Both the position numbers and the translations under genes were made by a program. Below the pieces are notes generated by a model. That model did no database searches and was not told the origin of the DNA. It saw only the letters and a program-made list of their open reading frames with translations. From JBMOLL01 sp049325415 (GTDB taxonomy: Bacteria > Bacteroidota > Bacteroidia > Bacteroidales > GCA-2748055), in the NCBI GenBank assembly GCA_049325415.1, contig JBMOLL010000088.1, positions 1 to 7,190 of the forward strand: a DNA stretch of 7,190 nucleotides. Direction: 5' to 3'. Positions 1-5,937 of this stretch are shown here, one piece after another (position 1 is the stretch's first letter; the number at the start of each line of letters is the position of its first letter).

Positions 1-199
1 ACTCAAAAGAAGAAGAGGCCCTTCGACTTGTGGTTCGGCAAGCTCACCACTGCTCGTCATTATGAGAAGCTATGCTCAAAAGAAGATGAGGTCCTTCGAC
101 TTGTGGTTCGGCAAGCTCACCACTGCTCGTCATTATGAGAAGCTATGCTCAAAAGAAGATGAGGTCCTTCGACTTGTGGTTCGGCAAGCTCACCACTGC
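1..199. repeat. 73-bp tandem repeat array, about 2.7 copies, cut by the left window edge
   Basis: The landmark CTTCGACTTGTGG begins at 21, 94 and 167, an exact period of 73 bases. The second and third copies are identical where they overlap. The first differs at a few bases near positions 1, 14 and 19. The third copy stops matching after 199, where the sequence turns to GCTCAGGAACC. Each copy holds a small hairpin (30-50, 103-123, 176-196) with arms GTGGT/ACCAC around an 11-base centre. The period is not a multiple of three, and the reading frame open across it looks like low-complexity chance coding, so this is non-coding. The true copy number is unknown because the array continues leftward. 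Confidence 0.9.
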
Positions 200-232
200 G
201 CTCAGGAACCGGCGTTTGCGTAAACAGAGGAA

Positions 233-253
233 GGATCTCGACATGCTCGATCC
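233..253 (-). repeat. Short hairpin, GGATC/GATCC arms around a conserved 11-nt centre
   Basis: Arms GGATC (233-237) and GATCC (249-253) are perfectly complementary around 238-248. Read on the minus strand the centre is GAGCATGTCGA. The same type of centre recurs with unrelated arms at 259-287, at 352-372 and in the 73-bp array, so this is one member of a dispersed intergenic hairpin family. Function unknown. Confidence 0.6.
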
Positions 254-258
254 CGCTG

Positions 259-287
259 TGGTAAACCGAGCCTGTCGAGGTTTACCA
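259..287 (+). repeat. Short hairpin, 9-bp arms TGGTAAACC/GGTTTACCA around a conserved 11-nt centre
   Basis: This is the clearest hairpin of the region. A perfect 9-bp inverted repeat (259-267 with 279-287) encloses GAGCCTGTCGA (268-278). The centre matches the neighbouring hairpins while the arms do not. There is no T-run on either side, so it does not look like a rho-independent terminator. Confidence 0.75.
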
Positions 288-316
288 TCTCTAGTTTTAT
301 GTGTCGGTTCCTGCCC

Positions 317-345
317 CTCCGCTGAAGCTACGGCGGCAAGCGGAG
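317..345. repeat. Inverted repeat CTCCGCT/AGCGGAG
   Basis: A 7-bp perfect inverted repeat (317-323 with 339-345) encloses a 15-base GC-rich loop containing GCTACGGCGG. It differs from the GAG...CGA hairpins in both arm and loop, so it is a second element type within the same repeat cluster. A related CTCCGCTGGAG is found at 401-411. Confidence 0.55.
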
Positions 346-351
346 AGCGAA

Positions 352-372
352 GTAACGAGTTTATCGAGTTAC
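352..372 (+). repeat. Short hairpin, GTAAC/GTTAC arms around a conserved-type 11-nt centre
   Basis: Arms GTAAC (352-356) and GTTAC (368-372) flank GAGTTTATCGA (357-367). The outer bases of the centre (GAG...TCGA) agree with the hairpins at 233-253 and 259-287, while the inner bases have drifted. It is immediately followed by GAGTCGAAGG, another fragment of the same repeat vocabulary. Confidence 0.55.
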
Positions 373-430
373 GAGTCGAAGGATAGCCTGTCGGTTTCCT
401 CTCCGCTGGAGTGAACCGGTTGGGTTCCTG

Positions 431-632
431 GCTCTGGATTTCGTGTACTTCATTCCCGGGAACAGTCTATGTGATTTAATTTCGCGTTTTCCTGGAAAGA
501 TCCTTAAGCAATTGAAAATATGTAGCCCTGGCTATCTTTTAAAATTTAATAATAAACGGGACATTTCCTAAGTCTTTTAACATAGCACCGTATATCAGGT
601 TTTTCTTAACTTGCAACGGAAACACAAAAAAC
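431..632. other. AT-rich intergenic spacer between the repeat cluster and the first gene
   Basis: Repeat structure fades after about 430 (last small inverted repeat GAACC/GGTTC at 413-427) and the DNA becomes AT-rich. No convincing coding frame was seen on either strand and no RNA gene was recognised. Apart from the possible promoter at 512-540, nothing specific is visible. The last bases before the ATG at 633 are A-rich (CACAAAAAAC), the usual Bacteroidota substitute for a Shine-Dalgarno site. Confidence 0.6.
512..540 (+). promoter_or_regulatory. Possible Bacteroidota-type promoter for the gene at 633
   Basis: TTG at 512-514 and TATCTTTT at 533-540 are separated by 18 bases. This fits the -33 TTTG / -7 TAnnTTTG layout with one mismatch in each box. 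It would give a leader of roughly 85-90 bases. AT-rich spacers produce such matches by chance, so this is only a candidate. Confidence 0.3.
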
Positions 633-947
633 ATGAAGGTACTAACCATTAAATCAGTGGAGTCGCTGGATCCTGAACTTAAAAATGAGATCCATTACTC
701 CTTCGGGATGGAAAAACACACCGATTACGTGTTCAAGGACCGCACTGCCGGCCCCTATGCCGCCACGATCTCCCTCCCCGATTCAGCTCCCGTGATCGCC
801 ATGATCACCAGGGAATCGTCGCGTTTTCCAGGCTACACCTTCATCATCGACGATCTCGACCTCGACGGCAATACCATTGAACGTATCCATGTAAAAGCCG
901 GGGAAGTCACTGATCGTAAAAAAGCGGCCTGGGAATGGAACGGTTAA
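633..947 (+). CDS. Small conserved-looking protein of unknown function, 104 residues
   Basis: I do not recognise the family. The frame is complete, with ATG at 633 preceded by an A-rich leader and TAA at 945-947. The product has no signal peptide, no membrane segment and no cysteine, so it is probably cytoplasmic. It looks like a single alpha/beta or mainly beta domain: MKVLTIKSVE opens like a strand, then come the hydrophobic runs APVIAMIT (residues about 52-59) and YTFIIDDLDLDGN (about 68-80), and a charged Trp-rich tail (KKAAWEWNG). The base composition and codon use match the genes downstream and contrast with the repeats upstream, which supports real coding. It is followed by 119 bases before the metal-handling pair, which has its own possible promoter, so co-transcription is not assured. 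No function is proposed. Confidence 0.7.
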   Translation: MKVLTIKSVESLDPELKNEIHYSFGMEKHTDYVFKDRTAGPYAATISLPDSAPVIAMITRESSRFPGYTFIIDDLDLDGNTIERIHVKAGEVTDRKKAAWEWNG

Positions 948-1054
948 CCTGCCTGCCCGGGAGGGATTAAAGAGCAGCTGGCCCCTGCCTGAAATTCTGC
1001 ATGGGGATAAACGTTAAAAGTACCCGGATCTGCAGAATAAAAGACCATAATATC

Positions 1055-1062
1055 TATATTTG
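1055..1062 (+). promoter_or_regulatory. Candidate -7 element TATATTTG upstream of the metal-handling pair
   Basis: TATATTTG matches the Bacteroidota -7 consensus TAnnTTTG at every fixed position. No good -33 TTTG is seen at the proper distance. Transcription would begin close to 1067-1070, giving a very short leader. If this is the real promoter, the ATG at 1082 becomes a more natural start for the next gene than the ATG at 1067. Confidence 0.35.
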
Positions 1063-1066
1063 CTGC

Positions 1067-1432
1067 ATGGTATCCTTCAGAATGATATCGGTCAGCATCA
1101 TTTTGCTGTTTTCCGTTCTCTGGGCCCTGGTTATCCCTTTGACCGGCCAGCCGCATCTCTGTGATCACAGCTACAGAACGGAAAAGGTACAGGATTGCTG
1201 CAGCCATATGAACGACAAGCCCTCAGCCTGTAATGAAGGGGATAAAGACGATGCCGGCCATCAGCACCATTGCAGCTACCTCTGCACCTGCGGCTGCCAT
1301 GTCATGACCTTTGAAATGATCTTCTTCAATTTCATTCCTTCTGAAAACCATATCCAGATGGATCAGCAGATTGCATCCAACTATCATTTCGATTACTTCG
1401 TTTCCGTGTGGCAGCCTCCAAGGTTAGGTTAA
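1067..1432 (+). CDS. DUF6660-like Cys/His-rich exported small protein
   Basis: The product is about 121 residues. A hydrophobic segment (residues about 6-26, ISVSIILLFSVLWALVIPL) is a likely signal peptide. The exported part is rich in potential metal ligands: eight cysteines (32, 44, 45, 55, 69, 73, 75, 77) and many histidines, with a dense cluster GHQHHCSYLCTCGCH at 64-78. The C-terminus VSVWQPPRLG is the hallmark I associate with the Bacteroidota DUF6660 family, which is usually found beside TonB-dependent receptors and heavy-metal genes. That is the arrangement here, with the receptor starting 42 bases downstream. I infer a periplasmic or envelope role in metal binding; no activity is known to me. 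The start is uncertain. ATG 1067 gives an Arg before the hydrophobic core, ATG 1082 is also possible, and the upstream ATG at 1001 would place 22 uncharacteristic residues before the signal peptide. Confidence 0.75.
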   Translation: MVSFRMISVSIILLFSVLWALVIPLTGQPHLCDHSYRTEKVQDCCSHMNDKPSACNEGDKDDAGHQHHCSYLCTCGCHVMTFEMIFFNFIPSENHIQMDQQIASNYHFDYFVSVWQPPRLG

Positions 1433-1474
1433 TTCCCAAGGCATTTTAGGGTATTAACTTAATCTAATTCAATC

Positions 1475-4018
1475 ATGAAAAATAAAATAACAGGGATAAT
1501 CCTTGTCCTTACCATCATTTTTGGCGCACAGGAACTTCTTGCCCAGCAGGCCGACACAACGTCAATCTGGGTGAACGGTCTTTGCGGAATGTGTAAAACA
1601 AGGATCGAAAAAACGGCCATGAGCACCCCGGGGGTGCAAAGTGCTGTTTGGGACGATGTCAGCAAAACACTGTCGATTAGCTATGACCACCGAAGTTTTG
1701 ATCTCATGAAGCTTCATGAAAACATTGCGGCTGTGGGTCATGATACCCGGTTGAAAAAAGCGCCGGACGATGTCTACGAAGCCCTGCCCGCCTGTTGTAA
1801 ATACAGGGAGCACGCCACCCATGAAGAAGCCGGCGGCGGTAAAAAGGGTATGGTAACGGGTTATGTGTATGAAACCGATTCAAGGGGGAGGAAACTCCCC
1901 CTTCCCGGTGCCAATGTTTACTGGGTGGGAAGTAAAAAAGGAACCATCTCGGATGAAAAAGGGGTGTTTTCCCTGCCCATGGAAGCAGAAGCCCACATGC
2001 TGGTGCTCAGTTACGTGGGATATGGAAGTGATACGCTCCACGTTCATGAACCTTCCGACCTGGAATTCGGATTTAAAAAGACCCGGACCCTCGATGAGGT
2101 AAAGATCGTGTACAGAATCAAGCCCACCACCTTTTCCTTCGACAGTCCATACCATATCCAGGAGATGAACCAGAAAGAGCTGACAAAGGCTGCCTGCTGC
2201 AACCTTTCGGAAAGCTTCGAAACCAACCCGGCAGTGGATGTTTCCTACACGGATGCCGTGACCGGTACCCGTCAGATCGAGCTGCTCGGCCTGGCAGGCC
2301 CTTACGTGCAGATCACGAGGGAGAATATGCCGGACGTGCGCGGACTTTCCTCCCTTTTCGGGCTTACCTACACGCCCGGACCCTGGATCGAAGGTATCCA
2401 GCTGAATATGGGTACGGGATCGGTGGTTAACGGGTATGAAGGGATCTCGGGGCAGATCAACGTGGAACTGAAGAAGCCGGAAGAAGGCGAACGTTTTTAC
2501 TTCAACCTGTATGGCAACGACGCCGGCAGAACGGAAGCCAGTGCCAATGTGGCCCTGCGCTTCAATGAACACCTGTCGACTGCTTTCCTGCTTCACGGAA
2601 ACTACCTTCCATTTAAGATGGACCGGAACGGCGACGGCTTCCTGGATCACCAGACCGGGAGCCAGTTCATCGGGATCAACCGCTGGAAATTCCATAATGA
2701 GAAGGGGCTGGAGGGCATTGCCGGGGTAAAGATGACCTGGCTGGATAACACCGGTGGCCAGCTGGCATTCGATCCCTCTGTCGATCGGGACGCACAGGCT
2801 GCCTGGGGTTCGGGTAACCTGACCAAAAGAATGGAAGGCTGGCTGAAGATCGGGACGGTTTTTCCGGATCATCCCTATTCCAGTGTCGGCTTTCAGCTCT
2901 CGGGCATGGTTCATGACCAGCAGGCCTTTTTTGGCCGGCGCGACTATAACGCCGTGCAGCAGTCGCTGTATGCCAACCTGATTTACCAGGGGATCTTTTC
3001 CAATACCAACCACAAGTTCCGCACCGGGGCCAGTTTCCAACTGGATCATTATGATGAAAATGTAAGCGGTTCAGCCTTCGAAAGGCTGGAATCCGTTCCG
3101 GGGACCTTTTTTGAATATACTTACAGCTACCTGGAGAAATTCAATGCCGTTGCCGGACTCCGGGCTGATTATCACAACCTTTACGGGGTCTTCCTCACCC
3201 CTTCCCTTCACCTGCGCTATGCACTGAAGGAGAAAAGTGTGTTCAGGGCCTCACTGGGCCGGGGACTGAAAACAGCCTCCGTTTTTGCCGAAAATATCGG
3301 GATGTTCGCCAGTTCGCGGAATATTGTACTTCCGGTTAGCGGAGGGACAGGACCCTACGGCCTCAAGCCCGAGATTGCCTGGACAGCAGGGGTCAGTTTC
3401 TCACAGGGCTTTCCGCTGGGCGGGAATGACGGAGTATTCAACATTGATTATTACAATACCCGTTTTAACAACCAGGTAGTGGTTGATTATGATTCGGACC
3501 CGCGGCAGGTCAGTTTTTACAATCTGCAGGGCGAATCGTGGTCGCACAGCCTGCAGGCCCGGATCGACCTGGAACCTCTGCCGCGCTTTGAGATCCGCGC
3601 TGCCTACCGCCTGAATGACGTGCGTACGACCTATGGCGACCAGTTGCTGGAAAAGCCGCTGTTGTCTAGGAACCGCGCCTTTATCAACCTGGCATATGCT
3701 ACGGAGGGCGGATGGAAGGCCGATCTCACCTGGAACTACCAGGGACCAAAGCGTCTGCCTTATACCGGCAGCAATCCGGAAGCCTACCAGCTGCCGGAGA
3801 GATCGCCCGGTTACCAGATCGTAAACCTGCAGGTGACGAAAAGTTTCAAGGATAAGGTGGAACTGTATGCCGGGGCGGAAAACCTGTTCGACTTCAGGCA
3901 GGAAGACCCGATCCTCTCGGCCGACGATCCGTTCAGCGATTATTTTGATGCATCGATGGTCTGGGGTCCCATCTTCGGAAGGAAGATCTATGCAGGTCTG
4001 CGCTGGAAAATTGCCTGA
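1475..4018 (+). CDS. TonB-dependent outer-membrane receptor with N-terminal HMA domain, probably metal (copper) linked
   Basis: This 847-residue outer-membrane receptor should import a ligand using TonB energy. Signal peptide: residues 1-23, cut after LLA. Residues about 29-92 are a heavy-metal-associated domain with the motif WVNGLCGMCKTRIEK; the CxxC pair is C37/C40. A linker carries a second pair, C107-C108 (LPACCKY), then a His/Glu/Gly-rich stretch. Residues about 126-207 are a carboxypeptidase-regulatory-like beta domain (GANVYWVGSKKGTISDEKG). The plug is about 215-335 and contains AACCNLSESFETNP with vicinal C241/C242. The rest is the beta-barrel, ending YAGLRWKIA. The length is normal for the class and the frame is intact. 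The start is firm: the signal peptide begins directly at ATG 1475. It probably forms an operon with the DUF6660-like gene. The receptor class is certain from these domains; copper as the metal is inferred from the HMA/CxxC chemistry and the neighbour. Confidence 0.93.
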   Translation: MKNKITGIILVLTIIFGAQELLAQQADTTSIWVNGLCGMCKTRIEKTAMSTPGVQSAVWDDVSKTLSISYDHRSFDLMKLHENIAAVGHDTRLKKAPDDVYEALPACCKYREHATHEEAGGGKKGMVTGYVYETDSRGRKLPLPGANVYWVGSKKGTISDEKGVFSLPMEAEAHMLVLSYVGYGSDTLHVHEPSDLEFGFKKTRTLDEVKIVYRIKPTTFSFDSPYHIQEMNQKELTKAACCNLSESFETNPAVDVSYTDAVTGTRQIELLGLAGPYVQITRENMPDVRGLSSLFGLTYTPGPWIEGIQLNMGTGSVVNGYEGISGQINVELKKPEEGERFYFNLYGNDAGRTEASANVALRFNEHLSTAFLLHGNYLPFKMDRNGDGFLDHQTGSQFIGINRWKFHNEKGLEGIAGVKMTWLDNTGGQLAFDPSVDRDAQAAWGSGNLTKRMEGWLKIGTVFPDHPYSSVGFQLSGMVHDQQAFFGRRDYNAVQQSLYANLIYQGIFSNTNHKFRTGASFQLDHYDENVSGSAFERLESVPGTFFEYTYSYLEKFNAVAGLRADYHNLYGVFLTPSLHLRYALKEKSVFRASLGRGLKTASVFAENIGMFASSRNIVLPVSGGTGPYGLKPEIAWTAGVSFSQGFPLGGNDGVFNIDYYNTRFNNQVVVDYDSDPRQVSFYNLQGESWSHSLQARIDLEPLPRFEIRAAYRLNDVRTTYGDQLLEKPLLSRNRAFINLAYATEGGWKADLTWNYQGPKRLPYTGSNPEAYQLPERSPGYQIVNLQVTKSFKDKVELYAGAENLFDFRQEDPILSADDPFSDYFDASMVWGPIFGRKIYAGLRWKIA

Positions 4019-4057
4019 CAGGACAGCGTAGCTCTGTAAACCGGTCTGAATGACAGT

Positions 4058-4100
4058 CAGGGAGGGAAGCCAGGTCCGCCCCCCTTCCTGCTTTCATTTC
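4058..4100 (+). terminator. Probable terminator after the TonB-dependent receptor
   Basis: CAGGGAGGG (4058-4066) can pair with CCCTTCCTG (4082-4090) over nine positions with one G-T wobble, around a 15-base loop. It is followed by the modestly T-rich CTTTCATTTC. It lies 40 bases after the receptor stop and between two convergent genes, where a terminator is expected. The tail is weak, so efficiency is uncertain. The other strand lacks a T-run after the stem. Confidence 0.45.
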
Positions 4101-4129
4101 ATAAAACAGGCCCTCGAGTCACCGTCTAT

Positions 4130-5227
4130 TTATTTTGAAGCGGTTGTTGGCCCGTGAACGACCAGTTTACCGTCATCTCTTATTTCCATCGGATCGATAA
4201 ACACCACCCGCTCATCCCCGGTCTGCTCCGTGCGGCTGTGATACACACAGAGCAGCTGTTTTCCGTCGGGCGACCAGGTAAAGGAGTTATGGCCGGTGCC
4301 GGTGACCACTCCCCCCTGCTCAGTATTTTTCTGCAGAACGGGGTTGTTATCCGCTTTGCAGAAGGGACCCAGCGGGGAAGTTGAGGTCGCATAGCCCACG
4401 GCATAATTCTTCCCCCCGAAAAAATTGGCCGAATACATGAGATAGTAGGTCCTATCCTTTTTGAAAATGGTCGAACCTTCGGTCCAGCGACGGTTCACCT
4501 CCCCCGAGGTAACCGACCTGCTTTCCCATTCGGCCTGCGTATCGGTGAGCAGCGCGGGCGGACGGAGCAGCAGTTGCGGTTCGCCGATAATGCCGGAAAA
4601 ATCGGGTTCAATTTCCACCCCGTAGACCCAGCTTTCCTCGATCTCGTTGTAAATACCCTGTTCCCTGACCAGCGTGGCCAGTTCACTTTCGACAGGATGT
4701 TTGTAGCAGCAGCGGGAATAATACAGGTAAACCTTTCCGTCTTCGAACAGGAGGTTCCCGTCGATCACCGGATAGCCCGGGTCAAAGAGCGGGCGGTTAA
4801 AGAGATCGGTATAAGGTCCGGTGGGCTCATCGGCCACAGCTATTCCGATCCGGAAATTCTCCAGCTCGTTTTCCGGATTATATCGCCAGTCGGCACTGTA
4901 AACGAGGTAAAATTTGCCATCAATTTCATACAGTTCCGGGGCCCAGAAACTGGCAATCCCCCACGATTCGGCGGTATTTCCCTGGAAGATCCGGCCTTCG
5001 TCCTTCCAGTCAACCAGGTCGGCAGAGGAGTACATTTTGAAGCCGTCTACCACTCCCCCGGTACCCACCATGTAGTACCTGCCATCGGATGCCTTGAGGA
5101 TAAAGGGATCGCCCATTTTTATGGGAAGGGGATTCCGGGATATAAAACTGCCGGTTTGTTCCCTGTCGCAGGAAAACAGCAGGAGCATAAGGATGATCAG
5201 GACGGGATAATGCTTCATAAGGTTCAT
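4130..5227 (-). CDS. Glycoside hydrolase family 43-type lipoprotein
   Basis: The product is 365 residues from the start chosen here. The N-terminus MNLMKHYPVLIILMLLLFSC is a lipoprotein signal with a lipobox ending at C20, so the enzyme should be membrane-anchored. The rest fits a five-bladed GH43 beta-propeller: MGDPFIL (candidate catalytic base D40), a DLVDW segment near residues 70-74, SFWAPELYEIDGKFYLVYS, PVIDGNLLF (candidate pKa-modulating D156), WTEGSTIFKK (candidate acid E250), and GTGHNSF (H313, central-channel position). GH43 members cleave arabinose- or xylose-containing glycans; the substrate cannot be told here. No carbohydrate-binding module or SusC/D pair adjoins it. Alternative in-frame ATGs lie at 5218, 5254 and 5290. 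I chose 5227 because GGAAAAAAC directly precedes it and little precedes the signal peptide; 5218 is almost as good. Confidence 0.88.
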   Translation of the reverse strand: MNLMKHYPVLIILMLLLFSCDREQTGSFISRNPLPIKMGDPFILKASDGRYYMVGTGGVVDGFKMYSSADLVDWKDEGRIFQGNTAESWGIASFWAPELYEIDGKFYLVYSADWRYNPENELENFRIGIAVADEPTGPYTDLFNRPLFDPGYPVIDGNLLFEDGKVYLYYSRCCYKHPVESELATLVREQGIYNEIEESWVYGVEIEPDFSGIIGEPQLLLRPPALLTDTQAEWESRSVTSGEVNRRWTEGSTIFKKDRTYYLMYSANFFGGKNYAVGYATSTSPLGPFCKADNNPVLQKNTEQGGVVTGTGHNSFTWSPDGKQLLCVYHSRTEQTGDERVVFIDPMEIRDDGKLVVHGPTTASK

Positions 5228-5304
5228 GTTTTTTCCGGGACAGGCCGGAATCATTGTTTTTTTCCGGGACAGGCAGAAGGGCTGTCCCATGAAACAAGGA
5301 CAGG
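5225..5304 (-). repeat. In-frame repeated leader-plus-ATG at the start of the GH43 gene
   Basis: Read on the minus strand, GCCTGTCCCGG, then six or seven A, then C or CA, then ATG occurs twice (5245-5225 and 5274-5252). A weaker third version (CCTGTCCTTGTTTCATG) lies at 5304-5288. The three ATGs, at 5290, 5254 and 5227, are 36 and 27 bases apart and so all in one frame, open to the GH43 product. GGGACAG/CTGTCCC (5266-5272 with 5282-5288) can also form a 7-bp hairpin here. The duplication is directly visible; any role in start choice is inference. Confidence 0.7.
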
Positions 5305-5394
5305 AACTGCGGGCTTATCCCCCAAAAGAAAAACCTTAAAAAGCGGAAAAAACAATACGGAAGCAGATCCGGATATTAAGTGCGTTTAATGCAC

Positions 5395-5709
5395 CTACTT
5401 CTTATCCTTCAGTGAAAGATTGTAGATGGTTTCCGAATAACCAAGGCGGAAAAGTTCCCTGTCGGAGATCTCCGGCAGGACCTCGCCTGTTTCCAGCACC
5501 CTCCCAGGCAGGCTCAGACCCGATTTCTTATCGGAAAGCATGCCGTTCACCGAGGTGATAAAGGGCTGATCGAGCCCTGCCCGCCAGTAAACGATGGTGG
5601 CGCCTTCTTTCAGGGAGCCGATGGGCCGCATGACAAAAATCCCGCACAGCAGGCGGAATAAAAGGATTACGAGCACGAGAAGACCGATCAGGGCAGTGGA
5701 TGCTTTCAT
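5395..5709 (-). CDS. Small single-span membrane protein of unknown function, 104 residues
   Basis: I do not recognise the family. The product begins with one strongly hydrophobic segment (residues about 4-26, from STALIGLL to LLCGIFV). This is either an N-terminal membrane anchor or an uncleaved signal, since no clear cleavage site or lipobox follows. A soluble region of about 75 residues comes next, with motif-like stretches GATIVYWRAGLDQPFITSVNG (36-56), SGLSLPGRVLETGEVLP (63-79) and ELFRLGYSETIYNL (85-98), ending KDKK. The frame is intact from ATG 5709 to the stop at 5395-5397. It lies in the same orientation as the GH43 gene, whose start is about 170 bases downstream, so joint transcription is possible but not shown. 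A candidate promoter lies about 72 bases upstream, after the terminator at 5821-5854, so it probably starts its own unit. Confidence 0.7.
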   Translation of the reverse strand: MKASTALIGLLVLVILLFRLLCGIFVMRPIGSLKEGATIVYWRAGLDQPFITSVNGMLSDKKSGLSLPGRVLETGEVLPEISDRELFRLGYSETIYNLSLKDKK

Positions 5710-5780
5710 GTAAAGAATGGTTAATTGTTTAGACCTTCGATTCCGCTATCCGGAAACAACTTATCCGGAGACGGATCCCC

Positions 5781-5788
5781 CAAATATA
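5781..5788 (-). promoter_or_regulatory. Candidate -7 element TATATTTG for the 5709 gene
   Basis: On the minus strand 5788-5781 reads TATATTTG, a full match to TAnnTTTG. It sits between the upstream terminator (5821-5854) and the ATG at 5709, where a promoter is needed. The -33 region has only a poor match (ATTC). The resulting leader would be about 65-70 bases. Confidence 0.4.
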
Positions 5789-5820
5789 AGCAATCCTGAC
5801 GGTGAATGCCGCATCCCACA

Positions 5821-5854
5821 AAAGAAAAACCCGCCTCCTGCGCCGGAGGCGGGT
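5821..5854 (-). terminator. Strong rho-independent terminator
   Basis: On the minus strand ACCCGCCTCC (5854-5845) pairs perfectly with GGAGGCGGGT (5838-5829) around the 6-base loop 5844-5839. It is followed at once by TTTTTCTTTT, a classic intrinsic terminator. It lies 84 bases after the stop of the 102-residue gene and ends that transcript. It could also act as an attenuator for the gene starting at 5709 if any transcript reads through. Confidence 0.9.
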
Positions 5855-5937
5855 CTCAAAACAACTCTGTCTGCGTACTACCTTCCCCCGGGACAGCAGC
5901 TTAGCACCCGCCGCATGGTCCGGGATTAGAGGAAGGC

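Noticed and set aside
135..386. Plus-strand frame of 83 codons over the repeat region
   Set aside because: It is made of the non-triplet 73-bp repeat and hairpin elements, and its product is low-complexity and Arg-rich with no protein-like pattern.
944..1207. Minus-strand frame of 87 codons
   Set aside because: It overlaps the signal-peptide and Cys-rich part of the DUF6660-like gene in antisense and has no start context or motif of its own.
1880..3049. Minus-strand frame of 389 codons
   Set aside because: It is antisense to the intact TonB-dependent receptor, whose domain order and motifs are clear, and the product shows no recognisable domain.
5340..5385. Possible terminator after the small membrane protein gene on the minus strand
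   Set aside because: CGGA/TCCG with a following T-run is only a 4-bp stem, and GTGC/GCAC near 5380-5394 is equally short; neither is convincing.
4574..5389. Plus-strand frame of 271 codons
   Set aside because: It lies antisense to the GH43 gene, which has convincing catalytic motifs and a lipoprotein signal; the antisense product has none.
5717..5929. Plus-strand frame of 70 codons
   Set aside because: It runs through the terminator hairpin and the candidate promoter of the opposite strand and reads as low-complexity Pro-rich sequence.
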